Positions 9,264 to 18,676 of a stretch of DNA of 38,457 nucleotides are shown in pieces. A model generated the notes under the pieces. The model worked only from the letters and a program-made list of their open reading frames with translations, was not told the origin of the DNA and made no database searches. The DNA is from Pseudomonas mangiferae (GTDB taxonomy: Bacteria > Pseudomonadota > Gammaproteobacteria > Pseudomonadales > Pseudomonadaceae), in contig NZ_VJOY01000024.1 of the NCBI RefSeq assembly GCF_007109405.1, positions 1 through 38,457 of the forward strand, given 5' to 3'. A program made the position numbers and the translations under genes. Each line of letters begins with the position of its first letter. Positions within the stretch are counted from its first letter, which is position 1.

Positions 9264-12218
9264 CTAACTCGTGGCGGACGTCGCTTCGACATACCGGGGC
9301 AGGCTCACCCGGATACGGGTGCCGCGCTGCCGTTCGGCATCGGCCGGGCTGTCGATGGTGATTTGTCCATAATGCTCTTCAACGATGGAATAGACCAGCG
9401 CGAGACCGAGGCCGGTCCCCTTGCCGGGGTCCTTGGTGGTGAAGAACGGTTCGAACAGGCGGTCCATGATCGCCTTGGGAATGCCGCTGCCCTCGTCTTC
9501 CACCAGCAGGTCGACGGTGTGCTCGTGGCCTTCGCTGCGCACCCGGATCGCGCCCCCGGCGGGAGATGCGTCGCGGGCGTTGGACAGCAGGTTGATCAGC
9601 ACCTGGGCCAGGCGCTGGGAGTCGCCCTCGGCCAGGTGGTGCGGGTCGCAGAGGTTGAAGAATTGCACCTCGACGCTGCGCCGGTTCAGGGACAGCAGGG
9701 CGATGGCCTCCTGGGCGACGTCGGCCAGGCATACCGCCTCGTGGGCCTGCTGGCTGCCGCCGGCGTGGGCGAAGCTCATCAGCGACTGGACGATGCGCGA
9801 GACCCGCTTGGTCTGCTCGAGGATCTGCCCGCTGATCTCCGCCAGCTCGCCGTCGTCCTCGTGTTCTTCCCGCAGGTTCTGCGCCAGGCAGGCGATGCCG
9901 GTGATGGGGTTGCCGATCTCGTGGGCGACGCCGGCGGCCAGCCGGCCGATGGACGCCAGGCGCTCGGAGTGGACCAGGCGGTCCTCCAGCAGCTCGGTTT
10001 CGGTGACGTCCTCCACCAGCAGCACCAGACCGGTGTTGCCCGGCGCCAGGGGTTCGTCGATGGCCGCCTTGTGCAGGTTCAGCCAGCGGATCTGCCCGTC
10101 CAGGGGCAGCCGCTGCTTGTGCAGGTGCTGGTCGGGCTGGCGGGTGAAGTTCTCCAGCAGGCCGTGCCAGGGTTCGTCCAGGGCCGCCAGCCGCGAGCCC
10201 ACCACGCGCTGGGCGGGAATCTCGGTGAGGTCCTCCATGGCGCGGTTCCACATGAGGATTTCCTGGTCCTTGGCCAGGGAGCAGACCCCCATGGGCAATT
10301 CCTGAAGGGTCTGCCGGTGGTAACGACGCAGCGCGTCCAGCTCGGCGGCAAGGCCGGTCAGGCGCGAGCGGTAGTCCTCCAGGCGGCTCTCGATGAAGTG
10401 GATGTCCTCGGTGACGTAGCTCTCGCTGCCGGCCTTGTAGGGCAGGAAGGTCTCGACGATGTCCTGGGCCACGCTGGGTCCCATCAGCCCCGACAGGTTC
10501 GCCTCGATGCGGTCGCGCAGGCGGCGCAAGGCGTAGGGGCGGTGTTCGTCAAAGGGCAGGTGCAGGTCGCGCAGCGCCCGCTCCACTTCCTTCTGGGCGG
10601 TCTTCGGGCCCAAGGGGCGGGCCAGCTGGGCGGCGAATTCCTGGGGTGAGCTGGCGCTCAGCTCGCGCCGCTGGGGGCGCCGCACGTTGTCTACCATGCA
10701 GGCTTCGGCGGCGCTGCGCTCCTCCGGGCTGGTCTCGCTGAACAGCGAGATCAGGGTGAACAGCAGCACGTTGGCCGCCAGGGAGGCGATGGCCGACAGG
10801 TGCCAGCTGGTGTCGTCCAGCACATAGAAGCGATCCACCAGGGGCAGGTAGATGCCCTGCAGGTCGCCCACCAGGGGCAGCAGCATGGTAACGCACCACA
10901 CCGCCATGCCGGCCAGCAGCCCGGCGATGAAGCCGCGCCGGTTGGCGGTGGGCCAGTAGAGCACCGACAGCGCAGCGGGCAGGAACTGCAGGGTGGCGAC
11001 GAAGGCGACGATGCCCAGGCTGGCCAGGTCGTGCCGTGCCCCCAGTACCAGGTAGAAGGCATAGCCGGCCATGATGATGGCGATGATCAGCCCGCGCCGG
11101 GTCCATTTCAGCCAACGGTAGATGTTGCCCTCCGCCGGCGGCTGGTAGAGCGGCAGCACCACGTGGTTCAGGGCCATGCCGGACAGCGCCAGGGTCAGCA
11201 CGATGATCAGCCCGCTGGCTGCAGACAGCCCGCCGATGTAGGCCAGCAGCGCCAGCAGGTCGCTCTTCAGGGCGATGCCCAGGCCGAGGGTGAAGAACTC
11301 CGGCTGGGTGGTGGCGCCGAGCTTCAGCGCCGCCCAGAGGATCAGCGGCACCGCCAGGCTCATCAGCAGCAGGAACAGCGGCAGCCCCCAGCTGGCGCTG
11401 ACCATCGCTCGCGGGTTGAGGTTCTCGGTGAAGGTCATGTGGTACATGTGCGGCATGACGATCGCCGAGGCGAAGAACACCAGCAGCAGCGTGCGCCAGG
11501 GGCCTTCCTGCAGCGGAGTGTGCAGGGTCGACAGGGCGGTCTGGTTCTGCAGCAGCCACAGTTCCAGCTCGTGGGGGCCACCGAACACCCCGTACAGCGC
11601 GTACAGGCCGATGGCTCCGAGGGCCAGCAGCTTGACCAGGGACTCGAAGGCGATCGCCACCACCAGGCCTTCATGGCGCTCCCGGGTGGCGATGTGGCGG
11701 GCGCCGAAGAGGATGGTGAACAGCGAGATCAGCGCGCAGAAGCCCAGGGCGACCCGCTCCTGAGACGGCTCGCCGGTGAGGATGCCGATGGAGTCGGCCA
11801 CCGCCTGGATCTGCAGCGCCAGCAGCGGCAGCACCCCCACCAGCATGAACAGGGTGGTGAGCGCCCCGGCCCAGGTGCTGCGGAAGCGGAAGGCGAACAG
11901 GTCGGCCAGGGACGACAGCTGGTAGGTGCGGGTGATGCGCAGGATCGGGTAGAGCAGCACCGGTGCCAGCAGGAACGCCCCGGAGATGCCCAGGTAGCTG
12001 GCCAGGAAGCCGTAGCCGTACTGGTAGGCCAGGCCGACGGTGCCGTAGAACGCCCAGGCGCTGGCGTAGACCCCCAGGGACAGCGTGTAGGTCAGAGGGT
12101 GGTGGACCAGGCGCCGGGGCACCAGGCCGCGTTCGCTGAGCCAGGCGACGCCGAACAGCGCCAGCAGGTAGGCGGCGCTGATCAGCATCAGCTGACCGAG
12201 GCTAAAGCTCGTCGGCAT
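9264..12218 (-). CDS. cbrA: Sensor histidine kinase CbrA with SLC5-like transporter domain
   Basis: CbrA is the inner-membrane sensor of the CbrAB system. It has 984 residues. The first ~500 form a sodium/solute-symporter-like (SLC5/STAC type) region with about 13 hydrophobic segments, from the N-terminal [18 protein letters not shown] onward. After a linker and a PAS-like region ([23 protein letters not shown]) come the dimerisation/phosphotransfer domain with His766 in [14 protein letters not shown] and the ATPase domain. The latter shows the N box [10 protein letters not shown], the G1 box [10 protein letters not shown] and [13 protein letters not shown]. Transporter-linked kinases of this kind can transport histidine in some Pseudomonas. 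The ATG at 12218 lies inside the end of cbrX, an overlap of 17 bp that suggests coupled translation. Confidence 0.97.
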   Translation of the reverse strand: MPTSFSLGQLMLISAAYLLALFGVAWLSERGLVPRRLVHHPLTYTLSLGVYASAWAFYGTVGLAYQYGYGFLASYLGISGAFLLAPVLLYPILRITRTYQLSSLADLFAFRFRSTWAGALTTLFMLVGVLPLLALQIQAVADSIGILTGEPSQERVALGFCALISLFTILFGARHIATRERHEGLVVAIAFESLVKLLALGAIGLYALYGVFGGPHELELWLLQNQTALSTLHTPLQEGPWRTLLLVFFASAIVMPHMYHMTFTENLNPRAMVSASWGLPLFLLLMSLAVPLILWAALKLGATTQPEFFTLGLGIALKSDLLALLAYIGGLSAASGLIIVLTLALSGMALNHVVLPLYQPPAEGNIYRWLKWTRRGLIIAIIMAGYAFYLVLGARHDLASLGIVAFVATLQFLPAALSVLYWPTANRRGFIAGLLAGMAVWCVTMLLPLVGDLQGIYLPLVDRFYVLDDTSWHLSAIASLAANVLLFTLISLFSETSPEERSAAEACMVDNVRRPQRRELSASSPQEFAAQLARPLGPKTAQKEVERALRDLHLPFDEHRPYALRRLRDRIEANLSGLMGPSVAQDIVETFLPYKAGSESYVTEDIHFIESRLEDYRSRLTGLAAELDALRRYHRQTLQELPMGVCSLAKDQEILMWNRAMEDLTEIPAQRVVGSRLAALDEPWHGLLENFTRQPDQHLHKQRLPLDGQIRWLNLHKAAIDEPLAPGNTGLVLLVEDVTETELLEDRLVHSERLASIGRLAAGVAHEIGNPITGIACLAQNLREEHEDDGELAEISGQILEQTKRVSRIVQSLMSFAHAGGSQQAHEAVCLADVAQEAIALLSLNRRSVEVQFFNLCDPHHLAEGDSQRLAQVLINLLSNARDASPAGGAIRVRSEGHEHTVDLLVEDEGSGIPKAIMDRLFEPFFTTKDPGKGTGLGLALVYSIVEEHYGQITIDSPADAERQRGTRIRVSLPRYVEATSATS

Positions 12219-12378
12219 CGCGTTGGCTCTGCAGGATGAAGGTGACCACGATGAGGATCAGCCACAGCAGGTAGGGTCGGTACCAGGCGCCGTTGGGGTC
12301 GATCCACCAGTCCATGATGGCGGGGGAGAACAGGTAGATCCCCACCACCAGGAGCAACACCAGTCGATAGATGTACAT
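12202..12378 (-). CDS. cbrX: Small membrane protein CbrX, overlapping cbrA
   Basis: This 58-residue ORF reads MYIYRLVLLLVVGIYLFSPA at its start and ends SQRDADEL. It has two hydrophobic segments (about 5-22 and 36-50) with a DWWIDPNGAWYRP loop between them. That matches the small ORF cbrX (DUF-type, often two-helix) that precedes and overlaps cbrA in Pseudomonas. Its last 17 bp overlap cbrA in another frame, so cbrA translation probably depends on ribosomes ending on cbrX. Its function is not known; similar short proteins accompany SLC5-type transporters and kinases. The start ATG at 12378 is the only reasonable one. Very short, but the codon pattern, hydrophobicity and context are convincing. 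Confidence 0.88.
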   Translation of the reverse strand: MYIYRLVLLLVVGIYLFSPAIMDWWIDPNGAWYRPYLLWLILIVVTFILQSQRDADEL

Positions 12379-12449
12379 GCCGCGTCCCGCGTCGAATGTC
12401 CGGCGATGGTACTGGAGCGGGCCGGCGGCGGGAAAGCCACCCGCTCGTT

Positions 12450-13343
12450 TCAGCGCAGCTGCGCCTCGGCCAGGGTCCGGCAGCGAGGGATGCGGTCGGC
12501 GCGCCAGTGGCCGATGCCCCAGGCCAGTACCGCCTCCACGTCAGCCGCGGCCAGGTCCTCCGGCGGCTGCTGGCCGAGGGCGCGCAGGGCCCGTACCAGC
12601 AGCGGCGCGGCCTGGTCGGCGGCGAGCGGTGGCGAGCGGTAGGACTTGCCCAGCTTGTGCCCGTCCGGCTGGATGATCAGCGGCACGTGCAGGTAGCGCG
12701 GCTGGGACAGGCCCAGCAGTTCCTGCAGGTAGAGCTGGCGCGGGGTGGAGTCCAGCAGGTCCGCGCCGCGCACCACGTCGGTGATGCCCTGCCAGGCGTC
12801 GTCCAGGACCACCGCCAGCTGGTAGGCGAACAGGCCGTCGCGGCGGCGGATGACGAAATCCCCCACCTCGCGCCCCAGGTGCTGGCCGTACTCGCCCTGC
12901 ACGCGGTCGAAGAAGCGGTAGGTCAGCTCGGGCACCCGCAGGCGGATCGCCGCGTCATGGGCGGCGTGGCAGGCGTTGCGGCAGGTCCCGGGGTAGCGCC
13001 CGCCACGCTGTTCCAGCTGCTTGCGGGTGCAGATGCAGGCGTAGGCGAGGCCGCGGGCGAACAGGTCGTCGATGACCGCCGCGTAGGTGGCATGGCGGTC
13101 GCTCTGGCGGACCCAGGGGCCGTCCCAGTGCAGGCCATAGGCGTCCAGGGCACGCAGGATGGCGTCCTGGGCGCCGGGCACTTCCCGGGGCGGGTCCAGG
13201 TCTTCCATGCGCAGCAGCCAGCGGCCGCCGACGGCGCGGGCATCCAGGTACGAGGCGAGGCCGGCCACCAGAGAGCCGAAATGCAGGTAGCCGCTGGGCG
13301 TGGGGGCGAAGCGGCCGACGTAAGGGGAGGGAGGGATCGGCAT
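12450..13343 (-). CDS. gluQ: Glutamyl-Q tRNA(Asp) synthetase
   Basis: GluQ-RS activates glutamate and attaches it to the queuosine base in the anticodon of tRNA-Asp, rather than to the 3' end. It is a truncated glutamyl-tRNA synthetase lacking the anticodon-binding domain; 297 residues is normal. The adenylate site motifs are GRFAPTPSGYLHFGS (HIGH-like, 21-24) and HKLGKS (KMSKS-like, 228-233). The zinc site Cys103-x-Cys105, Tyr117 and Cys121 has the canonical C-x-C-x11-Y-x3-C spacing. It lies downstream of dksA with a terminator between them, the arrangement known from Shigella and E. coli, where read-through sets gluQ expression. Confidence 0.96.
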   Translation of the reverse strand: MPIPPSPYVGRFAPTPSGYLHFGSLVAGLASYLDARAVGGRWLLRMEDLDPPREVPGAQDAILRALDAYGLHWDGPWVRQSDRHATYAAVIDDLFARGLAYACICTRKQLEQRGGRYPGTCRNACHAAHDAAIRLRVPELTYRFFDRVQGEYGQHLGREVGDFVIRRRDGLFAYQLAVVLDDAWQGITDVVRGADLLDSTPRQLYLQELLGLSQPRYLHVPLIIQPDGHKLGKSYRSPPLAADQAAPLLVRALRALGQQPPEDLAAADVEAVLAWGIGHWRADRIPRCRTLAEAQLR

Positions 13344-13361
13344 GGCGGACCGGGAAACGAA

Positions 13362-13383
13362 ACGGGGCGCCGTGGCGCCCCGT
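13362..13383 (-). terminator. Terminator between dksA and gluQ
   Basis: A GC-rich hairpin (ACGGGGCGC / GCGCCCCGT) follows the dksA stop by 7 bp. On the minus strand it is followed by TTTCGTTTCC. It lies only about 20 bp before the gluQ start, so gluQ expression would rely on read-through, as reported for the enteric dksA-gluQ pair. Confidence 0.8.
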
Positions 13384-13390
13384 CGTGGGT

Positions 13391-13834
13391 TCAGGAACCC
13401 AGCTGTTTTTCCTTGATTTCCGCCAGGGTCTTGCAGTCAATGCAGAGGGTGGCGGTGGGACGGGCCTCAAGGCGGCGGATGCCGATCTCGACGCCGCAGG
13501 AGTCGCACCAGCCGTACTCGTTTTCCTCGATCAGCTGCAGCGTCTCGTCGATCTTCTTGATCAGCTTGCGCTCGCGATCGCGGGCGCGCAGTTCGAGGCT
13601 GAATTCCTCTTCCTGGCTGGCACGGTCGGCGGGGTCCGGGAAGTTGGCGGCTTCGTCCTGCATGTGATGCACGGTACGATCCACTTCCTCCATGAGCTCC
13701 TGTTTCCACTTGTTGAGGATGTCGGTGAAGTGAGCGCGCATGCGATCACTCATGTATTCCTCGCCCTTGGTCTCGACGTAAGGCTCGTAACCGCGGTTCA
13801 GCTGGCTGTTCTGTTGTTGCTCTTTAGTGGGCAT
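13391..13834 (-). CDS. dksA: RNA polymerase-binding transcription factor DksA
   Basis: DksA enters the secondary channel of RNA polymerase and with ppGpp controls rRNA, amino-acid and virulence promoters. The 147-residue protein is the classic four-cysteine form, with a zinc finger at Cys110, Cys113, Cys131 and Cys134 (CDSC...CIDC). The coiled-coil tip carries Asp67 and Asp70 in NFPDPADRA, equivalent to the essential acidic pair of E. coli. This distinguishes it from the cysteine-poor DksA2 paralogue. The start is MPTKEQQQNSQ at 13834. The gene is divergent from the aminotransferase, sharing about 200 bp of upstream DNA. Confidence 0.98.
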   Translation of the reverse strand: MPTKEQQQNSQLNRGYEPYVETKGEEYMSDRMRAHFTDILNKWKQELMEEVDRTVHHMQDEAANFPDPADRASQEEEFSLELRARDRERKLIKKIDETLQLIEENEYGWCDSCGVEIGIRRLEARPTATLCIDCKTLAEIKEKQLGS

Positions 13835-14033
13835 GGATGACCGCCTCTCACTTTTTCTAATCTTGCGCAGGTGTTATCCCTGGCCAACACATCGGCCCTG
13901 CGACTGCGAGCCGGCGAACTTACCAGATCGAATCAGGGCGCGCCACTCCCGGTTGTCGAGGCTGCTGCAGGCCTCTCGGCGGGTTGGTTAGAATCCTTCC
14001 TTCGCCCGTATATAAAAGGAAGCGACGACGTCC
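13835..14033. promoter_or_regulatory. Divergent promoter region of dksA and the aminotransferase
   Basis: This 199-bp spacer must hold the promoters for both neighbours. On the plus strand TTAGAATCC near 13988 and the A/T-rich stretch TATATAAAAGG just before 14034 stand out. The first could be a -10, and AAGGA would serve as the ribosome-binding site of the aminotransferase. On the minus strand I see no strong -35/-10 pair. No palindromic operator is evident. Confidence 0.4.
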
Positions 14034-15209
14034 ATGGCCACCTCCTACACCGCGCGCAGCCGCGCCATCGAACCCTTCCACGTGATGGCGCTGCTGGCCC
14101 GCGCCAATGAACTGCAGGCGGCCGGCCACGATGTCATCCACCTAGAGATCGGCGAGCCGGACTTCACCACCGCGGCGCCCATCGTCGCGGCCGGCCAGGC
14201 CGCCCTGGCCGCCGGGCACACCCGCTACACCGCGGCCCGCGGGCTGCCGGCGCTGCGCCAGGCCATCGCCCGCTTCTATGGCCAGCGCCACGGCCTGGAC
14301 CTGGACCCCGAGCGGATCCTGATCACCCCCGGGGGCTCCGGCGCGCTGCTGCTGGCCAGCAGCCTGCTGGTGGAGCCTGGCAAGCACTGGTTGCTGGCCG
14401 ACCCGGGCTACCCCTGCAACCGGCACTTCCTGCGGCTGGTGGAGGCCAGCGCGCAGCTGGTGCCGGTGGACGCGGGCAGCCGCTACCAACTGACCCCCGA
14501 GCTGGTGCAGCGCCACTGGAACGCCGACAGCGTCGGTGCCCTGGTGGCCTCGCCGGCCAACCCCACCGGTACGCTGCTGTCGCGGGACGAGCTGGCGGCC
14601 CTGGCCAGTACCTCGCGCGGCCTCGGTGGCCATCTGGTGGTGGACGAGATCTACCATGGCCTCACCTATGGCGCTGATGCCGCCAGCGTGCTGGAGGTGG
14701 ACGACTCGGCCTTCGTGCTGAACAGTTTTTCCAAATATTTCGGCATGACCGGCTGGCGCCTGGGCTGGCTGGTAGCGCCCCGGGATGCGGTGCCGCACCT
14801 GGAGAAACTGGCCCAGAACCTTTACATCAGCGCCTCGTCCATGGCCCAGCATGCCGCCCTGGCCTGCTTCGAGCCGGACACCCTGGCGCTGCTGGAGGCG
14901 CGCCGCCACGAGTTCGGCCTGCGCCGCGACTACCTGCTGCCGGCGCTGCGGGCGCTGGGCTTCGGCATCGACGTCGAACCGGAGGGCGCATTCTACCTGT
15001 ACGCCGACATCTCGGCCTTCGGCGGCGATGCCTATGCCTTCTGCCAGCACTTCATCGAGACCGAGCACGTGGCCTTCACCCCCGGCCTGGACTTCGGCCG
15101 CCACCGCGCCGACCGCCACGTGCGCTTCGCCTACACCCAGAGCCTGCCGCGCCTGCGCGAGGCGGTGCAGCGGATCGAGCGCGGGCTGCGCAGCTGGGCG
15201 GCCCGATGA
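14034..15209 (+). CDS. PLP-dependent class I/II aminotransferase
   Basis: A 391-residue fold-type I aminotransferase, related to aspartate/aromatic and N-succinyl-DAP type enzymes; the amino-donor specificity cannot be read from sequence. Visible features are the N-terminal [12 protein letters not shown], the [10 protein letters not shown] phosphate-binding turn, [23 protein letters not shown] (Asp stacking on the cofactor) and the Schiff-base Lys234 in [16 protein letters not shown], with the C-terminal HVRFAYT arginine for the substrate carboxylate. The last codons overlap the sfsA start by 4 bp (ATGA). In Pseudomonas this gene keeps its place between dksA and sfsA. Confidence 0.93.
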   Translation: MATSYTARSRAIEPFHVMALLARANELQAAGHDVIHLEIGEPDFTTAAPIVAAGQAALAAGHTRYTAARGLPALRQAIARFYGQRHGLDLDPERILITPGGSGALLLASSLLVEPGKHWLLADPGYPCNRHFLRLVEASAQLVPVDAGSRYQLTPELVQRHWNADSVGALVASPANPTGTLLSRDELAALASTSRGLGGHLVVDEIYHGLTYGADAASVLEVDDSAFVLNSFSKYFGMTGWRLGWLVAPRDAVPHLEKLAQNLYISASSMAQHAALACFEPDTLALLEARRHEFGLRRDYLLPALRALGFGIDVEPEGAFYLYADISAFGGDAYAFCQHFIETEHVAFTPGLDFGRHRADRHVRFAYTQSLPRLREAVQRIERGLRSWAAR

Positions 15210-15916
15210 GGTTCGACCCGCCCCTGGAGGAAGGCCGCCTGCTGCAGCGCTACAAGCGTTTCCTCGCCGACATCGAGACGCCGGCGGGCGAGCGGCTCAC
15301 CGTGCACTGCCCCAACACCGGGGCGATGCTCAACTGCATGGTGCCCGGCGGGCGCATCTGGTTCAGCCGCTCCAGCGACCCGAAGCGCAAGCTGCCGGGG
15401 ACCTGGGAACTGAGCGAGACGCCCCAGGGGCGCCTGGCCTGCGTCAACACCGCGCGGGCCAACCCGCTGGTGGAGGAAGCCCTGCGCCGCGGCGGTATTG
15501 CCGAACTGGCGGGCTTCACCGGGCTGCGCCGGGAAGTGGCCTACGGCCAGGAGCGCAGCCGCATCGACTTCCGCCTGGAGTACCCCGACGGGCCGGCCTA
15601 CGTGGAGGTGAAGAGCATCACCCTGGGCTTCGCCGACACCGGCGTGGCGGCGTTTCCCGATGCGGTGACCCAGCGCGGCGCGCGCCACCTGCGGGAATTG
15701 GCCACCCTGGCGCGCCAGGGCACCCGCGCAGTGCAGTTGTACTGCGTGAACCTGACCGGGGTGGAGCGGGTGCGGCCGGCGGTGGAGATCGACCCGCTGT
15801 ACGCGGCCGCCTTGCGCGACGCCGTCGCCGCCGGGGTCGAGGTGCTGGCCTATGGGGTGGAACTGACGCCCTTCGCCATCGAGCTGACCCGCCGCCTGGC
15901 CGTGGACGTCGACTGA
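15206..15916 (+). CDS. sfsA: DNA/RNA nuclease SfsA
   Basis: SfsA was named for sugar-fermentation stimulation in E. coli; later work shows an OB-fold plus nuclease-type domain. The protein has 236 residues, the usual length. The N-terminal part has the [10 protein letters not shown] and HCPNTGAML blocks, and the nuclease core appears as [22 protein letters not shown], with Asp and the ExK pair as likely metal ligands. The start ATG at 15206 overlaps the aminotransferase stop, so the two are probably one unit. It converges on the Rieske gene with only 11 bp between stop codons. Confidence 0.96.
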   Translation: MRFDPPLEEGRLLQRYKRFLADIETPAGERLTVHCPNTGAMLNCMVPGGRIWFSRSSDPKRKLPGTWELSETPQGRLACVNTARANPLVEEALRRGGIAELAGFTGLRREVAYGQERSRIDFRLEYPDGPAYVEVKSITLGFADTGVAAFPDAVTQRGARHLRELATLARQGTRAVQLYCVNLTGVERVRPAVEIDPLYAAALRDAVAAGVEVLAYGVELTPFAIELTRRLAVDVD

Positions 15917-15927
15917 GCCGGTCGCGG

Positions 15928-16248
15928 TCAGGCAGGGTCGACCCAGATGCCCTGGTCGTCCTCGCGGCAGGGCAGGGCACGCAGGGCCTCGCCGGCGCAG
16001 GGACCGGCCACGCAGTCGCCGGATTCGATGAGGAACAGCGCCCCGTGGGTGGCGCAGCGGATCAGGCTGCCGCTGTCGTCGAGGAAGGCGTCCGGTTGCC
16101 ATTCCAGCGCAACGCCACGGTGCGGGCAGCGGTTCTCGTAGACGTGGACGTGGCCATGCCGGCGGACCGCCAGCAGGCGCGTCCCGTTACAGGTGAAGCC
16201 CCGGCTCTGCCCCTCGGGCAGCGCATCCGGGGCGCAGAGCACGATCAT
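15928..16248 (-). CDS. Rieske [2Fe-2S] domain protein
   Basis: A small, 106-residue ferredoxin-like Rieske protein, probably an electron carrier for an unknown partner or an assimilatory-type small subunit. The cluster ligands are present as Cys41-x-His43 (RCPHRGV) and Cys65-x-x-His68 (CATHGALF). I chose the ATG at 16248 (MIVLCAPDAL); an upstream ATG at 16272 adds eight residues. Three extra cysteines (79, 84 and 94) lie in the C-terminal part. It sits next to sfsA in convergent orientation and ends the phuR strand, 61 bp after the phuR stop. Confidence 0.9.
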   Translation of the reverse strand: MIVLCAPDALPEGQSRGFTCNGTRLLAVRRHGHVHVYENRCPHRGVALEWQPDAFLDDSGSLIRCATHGALFLIESGDCVAGPCAGEALRALPCREDDQGIWVDPA

Positions 16249-16309
16249 CGGCACCTCCTGGCGAGCGGGCATTATCCCGCAGCGCCAGGCGATGCCAAGG
16301 GCGAGCCGG

Positions 16310-18502
16310 TCAGATTTCCCAGATCAGGTTGACCGCCGCGTGCCGGCCCGGCTGGGTGTAGCGCTGCAGACTGGCGCTGTTCTCGGTCAGGCCCTGCACG
16401 TCGCCCCACTGCCAGTACTGCTTGTCGGTGAGGTTGAACAGCCCGGCATTGACCGAGAAGGACTCGTTCACCTGCCACCAGCCGGTGAGGTCGAGCACCC
16501 CGTAGCCGGCGGTTTCGAACTGGTTGGCGGTGCCGCTCTTGTCGACGCGCTCCTTGGCCGCCACCAGGGTCCAGTTCAGCTCGCCGCCGAACACCCCGGC
16601 CGGCTCGCTGTAGCCGACACCGAACACGCCCTTGAGCGGGTCGACGCTGTTGATCGGCTCGCCGCTGCCCTCGTCCTTGCCGCGGGCGTAGGCCAGCGCG
16701 GTGGTGGCCTTCCAGCCGCCCGGCAGGCCCAGGCGGTCGAGGAACAGCTCGCCCTTGGCCTCGACGCCGCGGATGGTCACCCGGTCGCGGTTGACGTACT
16801 GGAACTCGCCGAACGGGTAGCCCGGTACGCTGGAGGGCCGGCTGACCTGCTCGATGAAATCGTCGTAGCGGTTGTAGAACAGCGCCACGCCGAAGCTGCC
16901 CAGGTCATAGCGGCCGCGCAGACCCAGCTCGTAGCTGTCGCTGGTCTCGGCCTTGAGGTCGGTGTTGGCCAGGGTGCGGTACATGCCGGGGTTGATGAAT
17001 TCGCCGAAGATCTCCACCGCCTGGGGCGCGCGGAAGCCCGCGGCGTACTGGCCATAGACACTGTGGTGGTCGTCGATCTGGTAGGTCACGCCGAACTTGG
17101 GCGACAGCGCCGAATCCTCGAAGTCGCTCGGGCTGGCGTCGGTGGCCTGGCTGTTGAGGTACTCGCTCGTGGCGTGGGGCTTCATCTCGTAGCGGTCGTA
17201 GCGCAGGCCGGGCAGCAGGGTCCAGCGGCCGATGGCGATGCTGTCCTGGACGAACAGGGCGTATTCGCTGGTGGTCGGGTCCGGGAAGTCGCTGGTGGGC
17301 TGCACCGGCGTACGCACGCCGCTGGCGATCACCGTCTCGCCGCCCTCGCGAAGGTCACTGTTCTTCAGGCGCTTGAGGTCGACCCCGTAGACCAGCGCAT
17401 GGCGGGTGTCGCCCAGCTCGAAGGCCTTGTCCAGCTTGCTGTTGAACTGCCAGAGGCGTTCTTCGTAGTGGGAGTCGCGGGTGCGGTAGCGCGGCTGCCC
17501 GGTGACCACCCGGTCCTCGTAGGTGCGCTGGCGGCTCTGGCTGTCCTGGTAGCTGAGCTGGGTCTGCACGCGGTCGGCCAGGGGAGTGTCCAGGCGCAGG
17601 GTATGGGCGAGGGTGAAGCGCTCGCGGTCCACGGCGTCGTCGGCATCCTGGGTGCGGATGGTGGCCGTGCGGCTGTAGTTGCTCAGCACCCGGGTGTCCA
17701 CATCGTCCTGGTAGCGTTCGTAGGTCAGCTGCAGGCGGTCGCCGTCGGCGTAGTCCCAGCCGATTTTCGCCAGCAGGTTGTCGGTGGTGTAGTCCACCGG
17801 GTTGGCCTTCTCCCGGGTGCTGTCGATCCCTCCCCGGTCGCCCTGGGTGTCCAGCGCCTGGCCGCTGCGCCGGCCGATGTGCAGCAGGCCGTCGAGGGTG
17901 CCCTGGCGGCCGGCCAGGGTGGCGCTGCGCAGCCAGCTGTCATCGGCGCCGTCGTAGCCGGTCTTCAGCCGGGCGTAGGCGTCGTCCCCTTCGTCGAGGT
18001 AGTCGGCGGCATCCTTGGTCAGGAAGCTCACCGCGCCGCCGATGGCATCGCTGCCGTACAGCGAGCTGGCCGGGCCGCGGATGATCTCCACCTGCTTGAG
18101 GGTGTCCGGGTCCACGTAGTTGCGCTGGGCGCTGAGGAAGCCGCCGAAGGAGAAGGCGTCCGGGGTGTTCACGCCGTCCACCTGGGTCAGCACCCGGTTG
18201 CCGCCGATGCCGCGGATAGTGAAGCCGGACAGGCCGAAGCGGCTGCCGGTGCCGCCCACCGAGACGCCCGGCTCGTAGCGCACCAGGTCCTTGATGTCCT
18301 TGACGTTCTTCTGGTCGATCTCGCGCTCGTTCTGTACCGATACGGTGCTCGGCACTTCGCCCAAGGTCTGCTCGTTGCGGGTGGCGGTGACGGTGACGGT
18401 ATCGAACTGGGTGGCGTTGCGCTCCGCGGCGAGCGCCAGGGAGGGGCTGAGCAACAGCAAGGCCAGCCAGGGACGACGGGCAAAGGGGGGACGGATCGAC
18501 AT
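16310..18502 (-). CDS. phuR: TonB-dependent outer-membrane heme/hemoglobin receptor
   Basis: This 730-residue protein is an outer-membrane TonB-dependent receptor of the heme/hemoglobin type. A signal peptide (cleavage near SLALA/AERNA, about residue 25) precedes a TonB box DTVTVTATR at 34-42. The plug runs to about residue 165 and ends in EIIRGPASSLYGSDAIGGAVSF. The barrel has the heme-receptor landmarks FRAP at 490-493 and an NPNL-like NTDLKAETSDSYELG, with Tyr508 in the loop between them, and ends in aromatic-containing LIWEI. It diverges from tonB-phuSTUVW around a Fur box, so iron-repressed heme uptake is the natural role. Odd: the plug contains no histidine before residue 208, although heme receptors usually have an axial His there. 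The phuR name is by locus. Confidence 0.92.
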   Translation of the reverse strand: MSIRPPFARRPWLALLLLSPSLALAAERNATQFDTVTVTATRNEQTLGEVPSTVSVQNEREIDQKNVKDIKDLVRYEPGVSVGGTGSRFGLSGFTIRGIGGNRVLTQVDGVNTPDAFSFGGFLSAQRNYVDPDTLKQVEIIRGPASSLYGSDAIGGAVSFLTKDAADYLDEGDDAYARLKTGYDGADDSWLRSATLAGRQGTLDGLLHIGRRSGQALDTQGDRGGIDSTREKANPVDYTTDNLLAKIGWDYADGDRLQLTYERYQDDVDTRVLSNYSRTATIRTQDADDAVDRERFTLAHTLRLDTPLADRVQTQLSYQDSQSRQRTYEDRVVTGQPRYRTRDSHYEERLWQFNSKLDKAFELGDTRHALVYGVDLKRLKNSDLREGGETVIASGVRTPVQPTSDFPDPTTSEYALFVQDSIAIGRWTLLPGLRYDRYEMKPHATSEYLNSQATDASPSDFEDSALSPKFGVTYQIDDHHSVYGQYAAGFRAPQAVEIFGEFINPGMYRTLANTDLKAETSDSYELGLRGRYDLGSFGVALFYNRYDDFIEQVSRPSSVPGYPFGEFQYVNRDRVTIRGVEAKGELFLDRLGLPGGWKATTALAYARGKDEGSGEPINSVDPLKGVFGVGYSEPAGVFGGELNWTLVAAKERVDKSGTANQFETAGYGVLDLTGWWQVNESFSVNAGLFNLTDKQYWQWGDVQGLTENSASLQRYTQPGRHAAVNLIWEI

Positions 18503-18676
18503 GGGGCACTCCTGGGTTCAAGGGCCCGGCAGCGCATGGGCGGCCCGGCGATGGCAGGCGTGCCGCATCGCGGGGGTGCCGTCTGGGGTCGCCGGCCCGG
18601 AAGAGCGGCGGGTTTCCCTCTGCGGGGAGCGGCGGGCGCGGCCGGAGGTTGGCGTCGGCGGCAGACCTTAGCGACC

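Noticed and set aside
13806-13834. CAACAACAGAACAG at the start of dksA as a Hfq/Crc binding motif
   Set aside because: One of the three AA steps is AG, and the sequence encodes the Gln-rich N-terminus usual for the protein. Too weak to claim.
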